DNA of 64,000 nt from Spirosoma oryzae (GTDB lineage Bacteria; Bacteroidota; Bacteroidia; Cytophagales; Spirosomataceae), in assembly GCF_003002825.1 (NCBI RefSeq), contig NZ_PVTE01000015.1:92019-156018 (forward strand), written 5' to 3'. A program made the position numbers and the translations under genes. The notes under the pieces were generated by a model. The model searched no databases and was not told where the DNA came from. It saw only the letters and a program-made list of their open reading frames with translations. This document shows, piece by piece, positions 34,498 to 43,941 of this stretch. Within the stretch, counting starts at the first letter, position 1. Each line of letters opens with the position of its first letter.

Positions 34498-35088
34498 TCA
34501 GTTGGCGGAATCGGTTGGTAGAATGAATTTGATACCCAGCCCCAGATTGAAGCGGGTGGGCGTGATCGATGAGCGGAACAGATAATACTCCTGCACCCGA
34601 GCGGTCAGGATCGTTTTGCCAGTAAGCAGGTATTCCCACTCTACAGCGAGCGTCGGACCGACGACCCAGTTGGACTCGTTGCCGATCAGTGCGCCTTCAA
34701 TGACCCGGCCGTCCTGATTGACCGACTCGTAGCCACCGGCCACGCCACCGCCGATGTTGAGCATCCAGCCCCGGTTGATGAGCCCCAACGCGCGGGTGAA
34801 ATAGGTCGCTTCACCCAACCACTGCGATACCGGGACCTGCTTTTGATCGTAGGCGTAGAACTTCTGATTGAGGTGAAAGCTGGCTTTCCAGTACGAATCC
34901 CGCGACGTATAGCGGCTATAAGCTAGGGCACTGAAGTAGCCAAAATTGTCCTGCTTGGGTAGTTTAAAGCCATCGAGCGCACCGGCCGATAGTTCGAATG
35001 CCGACTGTCCGGCCTGATGCACCTGCGCGGTCACTGCCCCCGTTCCAAACGTGAGCAGTGCGAAGAGTAGACAAAGTGTCGTTTTCAT
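34498..35088 (-). CDS. traO: conjugative transfer protein TraO-like
   Basis: From ATG 35088 the protein has 196 residues with a signal peptide (LCLLFALLTFGTGAVTAQ). An outer-membrane-beta-barrel-like part follows (FELSAGALDGFK, WMLNIGGGVAGGYES, FNLGLGIKFILP). This matches TraO of CTnDOT-type systems, a predicted outer-membrane component. The position directly after traN (56 bp) agrees with the conserved tra order. The longer frame to 35181 overlaps traN and is not supported. Confidence 0.72.
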   Translation of the reverse strand: MKTTLCLLFALLTFGTGAVTAQVHQAGQSAFELSAGALDGFKLPKQDNFGYFSALAYSRYTSRDSYWKASFHLNQKFYAYDQKQVPVSQWLGEATYFTRALGLINRGWMLNIGGGVAGGYESVNQDGRVIEGALIGNESNWVVGPTLAVEWEYLLTGKTILTARVQEYYLFRSSITPTRFNLGLGIKFILPTDSAN

Positions 35089-35143
35089 GATTGATAGTTT
35101 GTGTGAGTTGAGGGGTTCGGAACTTCCGAACTCCTTGCTGGCA

Positions 35144-36007
35144 TTAAAGCGGACGAGCCATAGCCAATTCTTCGGGTCCAATGGAGATGACCATTTGACG
35201 GCCGCCAGCCTCCTCCCCTACCTGCACGACGAGTCGACGATCTTTCTCCAGCGTCAGGCGTTGAATGGCCACAACCTTGACCAGATCGCCATGCCGGGGT
35301 ACGACTACTTCACTGGCATCGAATTCTTTGATAGGGTCTACCGGTACATCCTGCGTGGCGGAGCTTTCACCCGCTTTCTTGAGCTGCATGACGTAGGTGC
35401 GCAGGTAATCGATCTGGTAGTCCAGTTTCGAACTGTTATCCAGCCCTAGGACGATATACATCACATCGTCTTTGTAGAGGATATTCTTCAGAAACAGGTT
35501 CATGCCCTGCGTCTGATAGCCGACGTGCCGAATCTTGCGACGGCTATGCATGGCCAGTTCCCCCTGCTTATTCAGGTTGTCGGCGAGCCGAGCCTGCGAG
35601 CCGCTGCTGACCTTGGCCGACTTACTGACGTCGCCATCGAGCAGTATCTTGGTCAGATCATAGGTTACCGCGTCAGGTTGGTCTTTGTAGCTGACCAGGA
35701 AGGAGAACAGACGGCCGTCAGAGGTCACGATGGTCAGGTTGGTTTCCATGAACATGTTCTGCCCCGTCGCCTTCAACCGGAACACGTTACCCGCCTTTTC
35801 GACGGCTTCCCCTGCAATCTCTTTACTGCCCAGATCGGCGTAACGGATCTCGTAGGGAAAGATGATGTGCGTTGTCTTGTTGGCGCTGACCTGAATAGCG
35901 TACGAGGGGCGAATGCTGGCGTTGGTCATTGGCAATACAAAGGCAAGTTGAGCCATGGCCGGAGCACCAGCCAGCAGCAGACAGATGGGAATGAGTAGTC
36001 GTTTCAT
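35144..36007 (-). CDS. traN: conjugative transfer protein TraN (DUF4138)
   Basis: A 287-residue secreted protein (LLIPICLLLAGAPAMAQ). The DUF4138 pattern includes NKTTHIIFPYEIRYADLGSK, GQNMFMETNLTIVTSDGRLF and a C-terminal half with FLKNILYKDDVMYIVLGLDN. TraN is thought to act like VirB9 in the outer part of the mating channel. It follows traM by 11 bp, in the expected order. Confidence 0.88.
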   Translation of the reverse strand: MKRLLIPICLLLAGAPAMAQLAFVLPMTNASIRPSYAIQVSANKTTHIIFPYEIRYADLGSKEIAGEAVEKAGNVFRLKATGQNMFMETNLTIVTSDGRLFSFLVSYKDQPDAVTYDLTKILLDGDVSKSAKVSSGSQARLADNLNKQGELAMHSRRKIRHVGYQTQGMNLFLKNILYKDDVMYIVLGLDNSSKLDYQIDYLRTYVMQLKKAGESSATQDVPVDPIKEFDASEVVVPRHGDLVKVVAIQRLTLEKDRRLVVQVGEEAGGRQMVISIGPEELAMARPL

Positions 36008-36018
36008 TGGGTTGATTG

Positions 36019-37242
36019 TTAGGCTTTGAGGAAAAGATTGTAACCCGCCCGTAGCCGGATGGAGGTTTGCCGGGCGGAATTGGCCGCGCTCATACGGGCC
36101 GAACTGAGTACACTGGTGGCCAGCCCACCGATACCGGGAACGTTGAGCCCCTGAATGGCCGAGGAGCGCAATTGGCCGCTGTTCTGGCTACTTTGTGAGA
36201 GTCCCGGTACATTGACACCCTGGGAGCCGTCCGTGTCGTATACGTCAAGATTGAGGGGTATCAGCTGGCCATGCAGTTGCAGGTTGTTGACCGTGAGCCG
36301 CAGCCGGTCATCGCTGAGTTTACAGACCGCGTAAAGGATCGTGTTGGCTGGGATCGTCACCCCGTCGGCGGTGATCTCTTTGAGCAGCCGCAACTTGACC
36401 TGCTGACCGTCTTTGATGGTCTGGTCTTCGTGTACAACGACCGGGATCATCCAAGCGATAGTTTTCTTGCTGCCGTAGCTGTTGCCACTGCTCAATACAG
36501 CGCGTTCGGACTTACGCCGTGACCCTTCAGTAGGGGCCGTGTAAAACGGGCTGCTGTTATCGGTTTCCTCCGAGAGTCGCGAGGCCGTTACGTTGTCGGT
36601 GATCTGAACGCTGGCTGGTGCAGCATCGGCGCTTACTACGGCAGCCGGAGTAGGAGCCGACATAGCCGCCGAGGTACTTTTTACCGGAGCGGATCGATTG
36701 GCCTGGTAGTCGCGCAGCTGATTCGTCAATTGCTGATCACTTACCGTACCCCCCGGAGGAGTATAGTAATAAGTGTTCGCTGCCTGTCGACGTGGCGCGG
36801 CATAGGCCGTAGTACGCGCATGCCGAACAGGTTGGGCGGCTACTACCGGTGTTGACGCAGCGAGACTTGATGCGTGGGTAGTGGCAACCGGCGACGGATT
36901 GTCGACCGGTATTGTCTTCAGCCCACCTTTAACCGAATCACTGACTGTGTGAGAGAAGGCTGATAAGACCTGCCCCGGTGCTGCCTGACCGTAGCCGGCT
37001 CTTTCAACTTCCCGGCCTTTTATGCTGCCATTTTCGGCAACAGGCATCGTTGAGTTAAATCCTGTCTGAGTTGACTCCGTGACGGCCATTTCGTCCTGCA
37101 GGCGCGTTCCTTTCCCACCGCCTAAGATTGGGTAGAGGATCAGGATAAACGGCCATACAATTAGCGGTAAACGCATGTACAGCTGACGTTTACGATAGAA
37201 GGCGATGTCATTGGTAGCGATGGAAGCGGTCGTTGCACTCAT
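36019..37242 (-). CDS. traM: conjugative transfer protein TraM (VirB10-like)
   Basis: A 407-residue protein with one N-terminal membrane helix (LPLIVWPFILILYPILG). A long Ser/Ala/Pro/Thr-rich periplasmic linker (about 60-240) precedes a C-terminal domain with IAWMIPVVVHEDQTIKDGQQ and VKLRLLKEITADGVTIPANT. The C-terminal part is the TraM/VirB10-like domain spanning to the outer membrane. It overlaps traL by 4 bp. Linker length varies in the family and is not unusual. Confidence 0.85.
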   Translation of the reverse strand: MSATTASIATNDIAFYRKRQLYMRLPLIVWPFILILYPILGGGKGTRLQDEMAVTESTQTGFNSTMPVAENGSIKGREVERAGYGQAAPGQVLSAFSHTVSDSVKGGLKTIPVDNPSPVATTHASSLAASTPVVAAQPVRHARTTAYAAPRRQAANTYYYTPPGGTVSDQQLTNQLRDYQANRSAPVKSTSAAMSAPTPAAVVSADAAPASVQITDNVTASRLSEETDNSSPFYTAPTEGSRRKSERAVLSSGNSYGSKKTIAWMIPVVVHEDQTIKDGQQVKLRLLKEITADGVTIPANTILYAVCKLSDDRLRLTVNNLQLHGQLIPLNLDVYDTDGSQGVNVPGLSQSSQNSGQLRSSAIQGLNVPGIGGLATSVLSSARMSAANSARQTSIRLRAGYNLFLKA

Positions 37243-37550
37243 GGCTTTTTGGATTTATGCATTAGGCGAGATACACTGTCGAGTTGCGCTGTTGTCAATC
37301 GCCGTTTGTAGACGTAATTGTCTACCTCGGCTCTGGTCTGGGAGTACAGCTTTTCCATTGGTTTGAGTAGCTGCTCAGGCGTTGCGGCAGGCGTAGGTTC
37401 GTTGAGTTTATCAATGCTGCGGACCAACTTGTATACACCGCCACCCATCAGCAGAACCAAGCCGGAAAGCACTATCCGCAGGCGGGTTTTATTCGATAGC
37501 GTAGCTGCGTATTCCCCCGCCTGGCTAAGTAGTTTTGCGATCCTGTTCAT
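37239..37550 (-). CDS. traL: conjugative transfer protein TraL-like
   Basis: A 103-residue protein with one membrane segment (LRIVLSGLVLLMGGGVYKLV) and a charged C-terminus. TraL in CTnDOT-type systems is a small single-span protein encoded between traK and traM, exactly as here, with 4-bp overlaps on both sides. The sequence itself is weakly diagnostic, so the call relies partly on gene order. Confidence 0.7.
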   Translation of the reverse strand: MNRIAKLLSQAGEYAATLSNKTRLRIVLSGLVLLMGGGVYKLVRSIDKLNEPTPAATPEQLLKPMEKLYSQTRAEVDNYVYKRRLTTAQLDSVSRLMHKSKKP

Positions 37551-38185
37551 TGGCGTACCCGTTCTTCAATGTCCTGATTGTCCAGCACGTTGAACCGCTC
37601 GATGAGAAAGCCGTGGGGGTTCACTTCCGACCGGCTGACGTTACGCAGATAGCCCCCCGTCACCAGTCGCCGAACCGTGATATTGGTCAGACGAATGATC
37701 TGTTGCCGGGAGTAGGCCCGGAATGCGTAAGGGTACTGCGTCATGTCGAGCTGAATACTATCAACCTGAATCTCCTGCGAAGCCGCAGCCTGGACGAGTT
37801 GGTTGTAATACCCTTTCTCTTTGGTGTCCATGTAGAGCCGCGCTACGCTTTCATCGGCGTAAGGCAGGGCTTCGTCGATGTGCTCCTGAATGGCTTTTGA
37901 ATCGGGATCAAGCGTGAAGAACAGTTCGTGAAACCGTCGGATGTGGTCCTTGCCCTCAACGGGCCGGTTCTCCCGTACATCGTTACGCAAAGCCGCAATG
38001 AGCGATTTGCCTTGCTCGACAACGTAGATCCGGCTTTCGGCATCAACCTTTGTTTGATAGGCAAACCATAATGCCGCAAGCGCGACCAGTGCCATGAAGC
38101 CGACACCGGTAAAAGCAAAAATTTTCAGATTGCGGGTGTATGTTTCCAGATTCCGCAGTGATTTGAAGAAGATTTCCTGAGCCAT
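37547..38185 (-). CDS. traK: conjugative transfer protein TraK (VirB8-like)
   Basis: A 212-residue protein with the family start FFKSLRNLETYTRNLKIFAF, one membrane helix (ALVALAALWFA) and a periplasmic NTF2-like domain. Conserved-looking parts include GKSLIAALRNDVRENRPVEG, HIRRFHELFFTLDPD and RRLVTGGYLRNVSRS NPHGFLIERF. TraK is an inner-membrane scaffold of the mating apparatus. It lies 2 bp after traJ. Confidence 0.9.
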   Translation of the reverse strand: MAQEIFFKSLRNLETYTRNLKIFAFTGVGFMALVALAALWFAYQTKVDAESRIYVVEQGKSLIAALRNDVRENRPVEGKDHIRRFHELFFTLDPDSKAIQEHIDEALPYADESVARLYMDTKEKGYYNQLVQAAASQEIQVDSIQLDMTQYPYAFRAYSRQQIIRLTNITVRRLVTGGYLRNVSRSEVNPHGFLIERFNVLDNQDIEERVRQ

Positions 38186-38187
38186 AA

Positions 38188-39360
38188 CTAATCCGACGAT
38201 TTGGAGATGTTACGTAAGTTGTTGTACTCGTGCTTGAGCGCTTCGCCGTAGTAATTGCCGTAATTCTGAGCCGTCTGAACAACCGCCCGACCGCCAACTA
38301 CGGCTGCTCCTACGCCCATCGTGGCTGCACTACCGACACCACCAGCGATAGCCCCACCAACAGCTAAGGCTCCCTTACCTGCCGCACCAGCCGCCGGCAT
38401 TGATGCCATGACCATTGTCGTACTCATGTTGGTCATGCGCTGTAATGCGCTGCCCACCCCACTACTGGAAATGATATAGCTGGCAGCAGTGGGGATTGTC
38501 AGATAAGCAAGCGTGGCCACAACCATGATCACGACATAGATGAATTCGCCACTAGCCGCTTCGTCCGGTATAGCGGAGGTCATTTCCATGTATTGAATAG
38601 CGATGACCTTACCCTGTACGTAGGAGACGATAGCCCCAAGAATGTTGGCCAGCGGAAACCACAGCGAGATTTGCACGTAGCGGGCCATCCAAATCAGGTG
38701 TGAGTCCTGAAAACCATTGAAGATGGCAGCTGCGAACGTTAGCGGTCCCACAATGGTCAGGACCACCAGAAAGAAGGCGCGGGTCGTCAGCACGACAAGT
38801 CGGGCGGCCAGGAACAGGATGTAGAACAGGTTCCGAATAAAGCCCCAGAAGCCCTCATTTAGATAAAGATGTAGCTTCTCTACCAGCAGGGCCGAATACT
38901 GCCCTATGGACCAGTTATCAAGCTCCTGATCCATGTCTTTATCCAGCTTGGCTAACCGTTCCTGAATCTTCTGCTGGCGCATTTGCTCGATCTGTTGATT
39001 GCGCGTCGTTTGAATGTCGACCATATTTTGGGTGACGTTCTCAACTGGCTTTATCAATGCATCCAGGAAGCCGGTAACGATAGTAAAGTTGAGGGCCAAA
39101 AAGCCGATAGCGAAAGGCCGCAAAAGGGGAAAAACATCTATTGATTCGGCGCGGGCCAGATGACCCAGCAGACGCATACCAATGTAGAGTGACGCGCCGA
39201 TCGCAGCGATTGACGCTGACACATCACCCAGGTTACCCATGCCCGTCAGGACCTCAGCGAAGGCCGTTTTTACAGCCTCCTCCATTGAGCCAAACTTCTG
39301 GTAAAAGTCGTAATCGACATAGGTTCCCCCACCCGAACCCGGTTGAAATAGTAAGATCAT
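38188..39360 (-). CDS. traJ: conjugative transfer protein TraJ (VirB6-like)
   Basis: A 390-residue polytopic membrane protein with about seven hydrophobic helices (VFPLLRPFAIGFLALNFTI, LVVLTTRAFFLVVLTIVGPL). The conserved part FAAAIFNGFQDSHLIWMARY and YVQISLWFPLANILGAIVSY identify TraJ. The C-terminus is Gly/Ala-rich. TraJ resembles VirB6 of type IV secretion and probably forms the inner-membrane channel. It is followed by traK. Confidence 0.9.
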   Translation of the reverse strand: MILLFQPGSGGGTYVDYDFYQKFGSMEEAVKTAFAEVLTGMGNLGDVSASIAAIGASLYIGMRLLGHLARAESIDVFPLLRPFAIGFLALNFTIVTGFLDALIKPVENVTQNMVDIQTTRNQQIEQMRQQKIQERLAKLDKDMDQELDNWSIGQYSALLVEKLHLYLNEGFWGFIRNLFYILFLAARLVVLTTRAFFLVVLTIVGPLTFAAAIFNGFQDSHLIWMARYVQISLWFPLANILGAIVSYVQGKVIAIQYMEMTSAIPDEAASGEFIYVVIMVVATLAYLTIPTAASYIISSSGVGSALQRMTNMSTTMVMASMPAAGAAGKGALAVGGAIAGGVGSAATMGVGAAVVGGRAVVQTAQNYGNYYGEALKHEYNNLRNISKSSD

Positions 39361-39443
39361 AATTGAAATGAATTAGGGCGACCGCGAATACGATCAGCTA
39401 GTGAGAGGGAAGGGCATCCACTTTACTGGACACCCTTTGTCTG

Positions 39444-41945
39444 TTATGCTACCTGTGACGGTTTACGCCGGGCATCAGCAAAGTCGATGATTGCAACCTG
39501 AATGTCCCCCCCGTTCTGTTTGGTGCGGTTTTGGACTTCAAACTTCTCCCGTTCTTCGGTTGTATAAGCTCCGTATTCTTCCAGACTCACCTCTGTGGCG
39601 TATACCTTCGAGTAGCTCCCCAGCGCAATAAATACTTCCTTGTACTTACGCCGTGGATCGTTGTCCCGGTTGACCGACAGGATGAGTTGCTTCTGCTTTT
39701 CCGACAGGCCGAGCAGCTGGCGAACTTCCTCGAACCGGTGCTGATACTTACTCTGATCGAGCAGAATCTTACAGTCCGAGTTGTTGATGATGGCATCCTT
39801 AACAATGGTATTGCCAATGATGTCGTCAATTTCCTGGGTGACTACCAGTGCTTCGCCAAAGTGCTTACGAACTGTCTTGAAGAGGTATTTGATGTAGTCG
39901 GCCATCGACTCTTTAGCAATGGCTTTCCAGGCTTCTTCAATGACGATCATCTTACGCTGACCCTGCAACCGGCGCAGTTTACTGACGAAGGTTTCCATGA
40001 TGATCAGCGTCACCACCGGGAACAGTACAGGGTGATCCTTGATGTTGTCCAGTTCGAAGACGACAAACCGCTTGTTGAGCAGGTCAATCTTCATCTCGGA
40101 GTTCAGCAGGTAGTCGTACTTACCCCCTTTGTAGAAGGGCTGCATGGTGATCAGAAACTGCTCCAGATCGAAGTACTTGGCTTCGAACTTCTTCTCAAGC
40201 AAGTACTTTCGGAATCCTTGCTCGTCGTTGCAGTAATCGTAAAACCCGTTGAAACTAGGGTCTACCTTACCCTTTCGCACCAACTTAATGTATTCCTCAA
40301 CGGCGTCCCCAAGTGCTACTTCCTCAGTCTTTGTAAAGCTTTCGTCCTCTTTCTTCCACAGCGTCAGTAGCAGCGTGTTGATCGATTGCTTCTTTTCCAG
40401 CGAGTAAAAGCCGTCTTCAACGTAGAAGGGATTGAATGTAATGGGGTTGTTTTCTTCGTAAGTCAGATATACCCCGTCCTTCCCCCGCGTCTTTCGTTGT
40501 ACCAGATCGCAGAGGCCCCGGTATGAGTGGCCAACGTCAACGAGTACAATGTGCGTGTCCTGCTCGTAGTACTGGCGTACCAGGTGGTTCATGAAGAACG
40601 ACTTACCCGAACCCGAAGGGCCGATCACAAACTTATTGCGGTTGGTTACCAAGCCTTTATCCATTGGCTCGTCAGACAGGTCCACCCACACCGGTTTACC
40701 CATTCTGTCACAAAGTCTGATGCCAAAGGGAGACAATGACGAACTATAGGCCGTTTCCATGTTGAAGAAGCACACCGCCTGCTCAGCGAACGTGTAGAAC
40801 GTCTCATCAGAGGGCAGATCGCCAGCGTTCCCCGGCATGCCAGCCCACAGGAGCCGGGCCGCATCCATTGTGTTTTGCTTTGGCAAGCAGTCCAGGTTGG
40901 CAATAGCTGAAGTAGTGCGCGCCCGTAGCGAGTCGAGTTGTTCAGGCTTTTCGGTCCATACCATCACATTGAAGTGAGCCCGGCAAACAGTCCGCTGTTG
41001 CTGGATGGCTTCATTGATATAGCGCTGAGTCCAGTCCCGATTGACAGCGTTGGCCGCCGAGAATTGCGAAAGCGAGTGCAGGTTACGTGCCTGCTGTTCA
41101 AACTCCCGGAGCGTAGCTTGGGCATCTTCAATGCAGATGTACTGATTGTAGATATGATTGCAGGTCAGCATATGGCCTACCGGCAACGCGCTACCTACAA
41201 CGAACTTTGTGCTGTCAGACGCCAACGGGCTGTAATTGGCCATTATGTCGACCGTCTGCGGCATGGTTTCCGTATCCGAGATCGTGAAGCACATGACGTC
41301 TTTCGAACCAATACGGACCCGTCCATCAATATCCCAATCCTCAAGCATCACCCGTTTCGATCCGTCGGGTTGTAGGCGGAGGTAGTTGGGGATTAACCCC
41401 CTATCCCCTTTCTCACTTACAAACTCATCGTCGGTCAACCGAACGGCCCTGATGCCCCCGTCCTGCAGTATGCGTTCGAACTGAGAGACTGTATCAAAAA
41501 AAGGTTGTAACTCACGAGGTGAGGTTTGCTCCTGCGGTACCAGCCGTCGACGGGTCAGACTATGCCGATTGCTTTTTTGCTTCTGGCGGGACTTGGGCAG
41601 CTTTGAGACGTACAGATAGCAGTAGTGGTTCAGGTAAGGCCGTTCGACAAAGTGCCGCTGAAAGGCCTGCGTCAGAAAACTGTCTTCGCCATGTTCGTGG
41701 TCTGCCTTGTATTTCTCTTCGACAAACCAATCCTGTTTGTGAACGATAGTACCGGCAGGCAACAACTTCAGTGCTTTGCAGATAGCACCATGGAGCATCT
41801 TATAGTCATCCCCTGCCATTGTGAAGATTTCGGGCAGGTGCAAACGGAAGCCGACGGTTATGTCAGCCAGCTTATTGACAATGCAGTTATTCTCAACGGC
41901 CAGTAGTGGTAGGGCCGATTCAAGAGCGCGGGCGTTTAGTTTCAC
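39444..41945 (-). CDS. traG: TraG-type conjugation ATPase (VirB4-like)
   Basis: The best start is GTG 41945, giving 833 residues beginning KLNARALESALPLLAVENNC, which matches family N-termini (LP-L-V---CI--K-GDIT). Codons further upstream to 42086 overlap traF and are Pro/Ser/Arg-rich noise. Walker A is GPSGSGKSFFMNHLV, Walker B is MIVIEEAWKAIAKE, followed by TQEIDDII. It powers assembly of the mating channel. It overlaps traF by 26 bp. Confidence 0.92.
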   Translation of the reverse strand: MKLNARALESALPLLAVENNCIVNKLADITVGFRLHLPEIFTMAGDDYKMLHGAICKALKLLPAGTIVHKQDWFVEEKYKADHEHGEDSFLTQAFQRHFVERPYLNHYCYLYVSKLPKSRQKQKSNRHSLTRRRLVPQEQTSPRELQPFFDTVSQFERILQDGGIRAVRLTDDEFVSEKGDRGLIPNYLRLQPDGSKRVMLEDWDIDGRVRIGSKDVMCFTISDTETMPQTVDIMANYSPLASDSTKFVVGSALPVGHMLTCNHIYNQYICIEDAQATLREFEQQARNLHSLSQFSAANAVNRDWTQRYINEAIQQQRTVCRAHFNVMVWTEKPEQLDSLRARTTSAIANLDCLPKQNTMDAARLLWAGMPGNAGDLPSDETFYTFAEQAVCFFNMETAYSSSLSPFGIRLCDRMGKPVWVDLSDEPMDKGLVTNRNKFVIGPSGSGKSFFMNHLVRQYYEQDTHIVLVDVGHSYRGLCDLVQRKTRGKDGVYLTYEENNPITFNPFYVEDGFYSLEKKQSINTLLLTLWKKEDESFTKTEEVALGDAVEEYIKLVRKGKVDPSFNGFYDYCNDEQGFRKYLLEKKFEAKYFDLEQFLITMQPFYKGGKYDYLLNSEMKIDLLNKRFVVFELDNIKDHPVLFPVVTLIIMETFVSKLRRLQGQRKMIVIEEAWKAIAKESMADYIKYLFKTVRKHFGEALVVTQEIDDIIGNTIVKDAIINNSDCKILLDQSKYQHRFEEVRQLLGLSEKQKQLILSVNRDNDPRRKYKEVFIALGSYSKVYATEVSLEEYGAYTTEEREKFEVQNRTKQNGGDIQVAIIDFADARRKPSQVA

Positions 41946-42249
41946 GGAGCTTGGCGAATGGTTTGGCGGACGAAATGATGATGGCCTTGGGCTGAGAACG
42001 GGTCGCTTCCAGTTTGAGCAGACCCGATACGCCGTGTTTTGCGGATAGCCGCATGCAGTACCAGATGCCGCCACCGGCCGAAGCAATCACGATTGCCGTA
42101 GCCAGGTAGACATTTAGGCCAAAAACCCCGTTGAGAATCACGGCGAGAACCAAACTACTGATCGCAATGCCTGCGGACAAATAGAGATAAGTACCCTTCA
42201 AACCGCGAAACTCAACGGGGTTTCCGATACCCTTGTTGACTTCGAGCAT
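41920..42249 (-). CDS. traF: conjugative transfer protein TraF (DUF4133)
   Basis: A 109-residue protein with the family motif VNKGIGNPVEFRGLKGTYLY and two membrane helices (YLSAGIAISSLVLAVILNGV, YLATAIVIASAGGGI). TraF corresponds to VirB3-like small membrane proteins of the channel. It shares one base with the traE stop region and precedes traG, the standard order. Confidence 0.9.
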   Translation of the reverse strand: MLEVNKGIGNPVEFRGLKGTYLYLSAGIAISSLVLAVILNGVFGLNVYLATAIVIASAGGGIWYCMRLSAKHGVSGLLKLEATRSQPKAIIISSAKPFAKLRETKRPRS

Positions 42250-42575
42250 CAGCCAAAGAATGCAGTCAGGATCGTCCCCACAGCGACCAGAAACAGAGCT
42301 GCGCCAAACCAGCTCATAACCGCCTTCTGCGTGTCAGGATCGCCATTGTGGAACTTGCTGTAGACGCGCACGCCACCGATCAGACCAATCACCACACCGA
42401 GTGCTAACACAATGGTTTGTGCCGAGGTAGCATACCCCCGGATCGTTGTCGCCGTTGCGCTCAGGGCAGCAGCACCGTTACCCCCACCGGCCTGCGAATT
42501 GGCCATCATGGTCATGAACATCAGATCCGCGGTCAAGAGGGCCCGGAAGGGGATGTTTTTGAGAGAGATTTTCAT
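42249..42575 (-). CDS. traE: conjugative transfer protein TraE (DUF4134)
   Basis: From ATG 42575 the protein has 108 residues. It has a long hydrophobic signal, a central motif TTIRGYATSAQTIVLALGVV, GLIGGVRVYSKFHNGDPDT and a second helix FLVAVGTILTAFFG. The FxxGDPD signature is diagnostic of DUF4134/TraE, a VirB2-like candidate pilin. It leads the traEFGJKLMNO operon, with a promoter-like sequence upstream. Confidence 0.92.
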   Translation of the reverse strand: MKISLKNIPFRALLTADLMFMTMMANSQAGGGNGAAALSATATTIRGYATSAQTIVLALGVVIGLIGGVRVYSKFHNGDPDTQKAVMSWFGAALFLVAVGTILTAFFG

Positions 42576-42628
42576 GGTTAAATAGAATATGGTAGTTAAA
42601 ACTTGCACTAATATTCAAAATTTGAATC

Positions 42629-42658
42629 TAAAGTAAATACAAAATTTAAAAATCAAAC
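42629..42658 (-). promoter_or_regulatory. candidate promoter of the tra operon
   Basis: On the minus strand TTTG (42658-42655), an 18-base spacer and TACTTTAG (42636-42629) resemble the Bacteroidota TTTG-N19-TAnnTTTG promoter. It is about 55 bp upstream of the traE ATG in AT-rich DNA. An imperfect palindrome ATTCAAAaTTTGAAT (42613-42627) lies just downstream and could be an operator. Confidence 0.5.
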
Positions 42659-42925
42659 ATCAATACAGGATAAAAACTTTTCACGCCCCCCTGCAAGTGT
42701 CAAAAAGTACCACTTTGGTCTACGATTGAAGCATTATACCCCAGTCGTATAACATGAACACACCGTTTATCGTATAAAATGAATGTATTTACAATTACTA
42801 TTTAGATATAATACTTAAATATTGAATATAAAATGAGTATTATATCAGGAATCTATACTTTTGCTTTGAGCACAAAAAAAGGCTGACGTTACGGCCAGCC
42901 TTCTACAACCTACTCAATCCCCTAT
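42659..42925. other. AT-rich intergenic region
   Basis: About 270 bp without a gene, much lower in GC than the flanking genes. It holds the upstream part of the tra promoter region and, at its right end, the terminator of the preceding gene. No further feature was recognised. Confidence 0.5.
42873..42902 (-). terminator. rho-independent terminator
   Basis: On the minus strand AAGGCTG (from 42902) pairs with CAGCCTT (to 42879) and is followed by a run of seven T (42880-42874). It lies 24 bp after the stop of the 154-residue membrane protein gene and separates the parA cluster from the tra operon. Confidence 0.8.
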
Positions 42926-43390
42926 TTACTGCGCGTACAACTCATCCAGGTAGTTCCATGGTCGGATGTAGGTCACCCCGCTTTGTCGACCAGATTGTTC
43001 TTTGACGTACGGATCAAATACCTGTTGGCGGCCGAGACGGCTCAACAGAAAGATTGTGACCAGCACGGTCACGTACAGCGACAACATACCCCATTGACCA
43101 GCCCCGGCCAATACGATGGCAACGATCACCGCGCTCCAGAGCAGGGCGAATCGTGGCGCCACCTGGTTCCAGAGCACGAATTTCGACCGACTGTAGGTAT
43201 GGACGTTGTAGCCAATCAACAGCGACAGCATGTCTTTGGCCGTTCGATGCATGCCCAGTCTGACGAGCATGGCAACGCCGTTTTCGCTTGCCCGGCCCAG
43301 CCACCACATCAGTCGCACGAACAATACCAGTGCGAGTAAGGCAACGAGGCAGACAATCCAAGCTTTGGTAGCAAATGATGTGAGTAGCAT
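42926..43390 (-). CDS. hypothetical membrane protein, 154 aa
   Basis: It has two or three hydrophobic helices (AWIVCLVALLALVLFVRLMW, LLWSAVIVAIVLAGAGQWG, LYVTVLVTIFLLS) and a short cytosolic or periplasmic tail ending NYLDELYAQ. It is the last gene of the ParA cluster before a terminator. It may be an analogue of the small Tra proteins (TraC/TraD region) of CTnDOT, but the sequence alone does not show this. Confidence 0.55.
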   Translation of the reverse strand: MLLTSFATKAWIVCLVALLALVLFVRLMWWLGRASENGVAMLVRLGMHRTAKDMLSLLIGYNVHTYSRSKFVLWNQVAPRFALLWSAVIVAIVLAGAGQWGMLSLYVTVLVTIFLLSRLGRQQVFDPYVKEQSGRQSGVTYIRPWNYLDELYAQ

Positions 43391-43401
43391 GGGCCTGGGA
43401 G

Positions 43402-43941
43402 TTATCGATTAAAGGAGATATCAGCAAAAGCGGCTTGCCCCGCCTGATAGTTGATCATGGATGCAATACGAACGGCAGGTTGGTTCTGTTCATCTTTGGC
43501 TTTGGCCTTTCCGGACTCATCCTTGGAGACGCCATCGGCTGCGACGATAAGATCATCAAGCCGTTCCTCTGTCGGACGAACTATGGTGCCGTTAACTGGC
43601 AAAGCGAATGGTTCCTGCTCCTCGATCACTGCGCCGGCCAGATTCAGTTCTTGGTCGGCCTGCTCTGCTACAACGGGAGCCGCTGCTACTACCGGGGCTG
43701 GTTCAGGCTCGACAGGCTCACTGTCGCCATAACTATGCACCGAGTAGAGGTTTGCTTCGTCTTCATCGTCGTCAGATTGCGTTGTGGTCACGGCCGCGTC
43801 CGCAGGCGCTTTTTTGCCTTTGTTACTAAGCCATTCACGAATGTCTTCTCGGTAATAAACTACGGCAATGTAGCCGTAATAAAGCGCGGTTATGATCCCA
43901 CCGACGACGAACAGATCTAACCAGGTGAAACGACTAAGCAT
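43402..43941 (-). CDS. hypothetical single-span protein, 179 aa
   Basis: One N-terminal membrane helix (LFVVGGIITALYYGYIAVVY) is followed by an acidic, Pro/Ala/Glu-rich, low-complexity tail (DDDEDEANLYS, EPEPAPVVAAAPVV). The end has the block MINYQAGQAAFADISFN. The position in the parA-RHH cluster suggests TraD-like status in a CTnDOT layout, but no domain is recognised. It overlaps the RHH gene by 8 bp. Confidence 0.55.
   Translation of the reverse strand: MLSRFTWLDLFVVGGIITALYYGYIAVVYYREDIREWLSNKGKKAPADAAVTTTQSDDDEDEANLYSVHSYGDSEPVEPEPAPVVAAAPVVAEQADQELNLAGAVIEEQEPFALPVNGTIVRPTEERLDDLIVAADGVSKDESGKAKAKDEQNQPAVRIASMINYQAGQAAFADISFNR

Noticed and set aside
39531..40370. 279-residue plus-strand frame opposite traG
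   Set aside because: Antisense shadow; Val/Leu/Phe-rich without motifs, while the minus strand has Walker motifs.
41946..42086. ATG start of the TraG ATPase at 42086
   Set aside because: The extra 47 residues are antisense-like low-complexity and overlap traF; GTG 41945 matches the family N-terminus.
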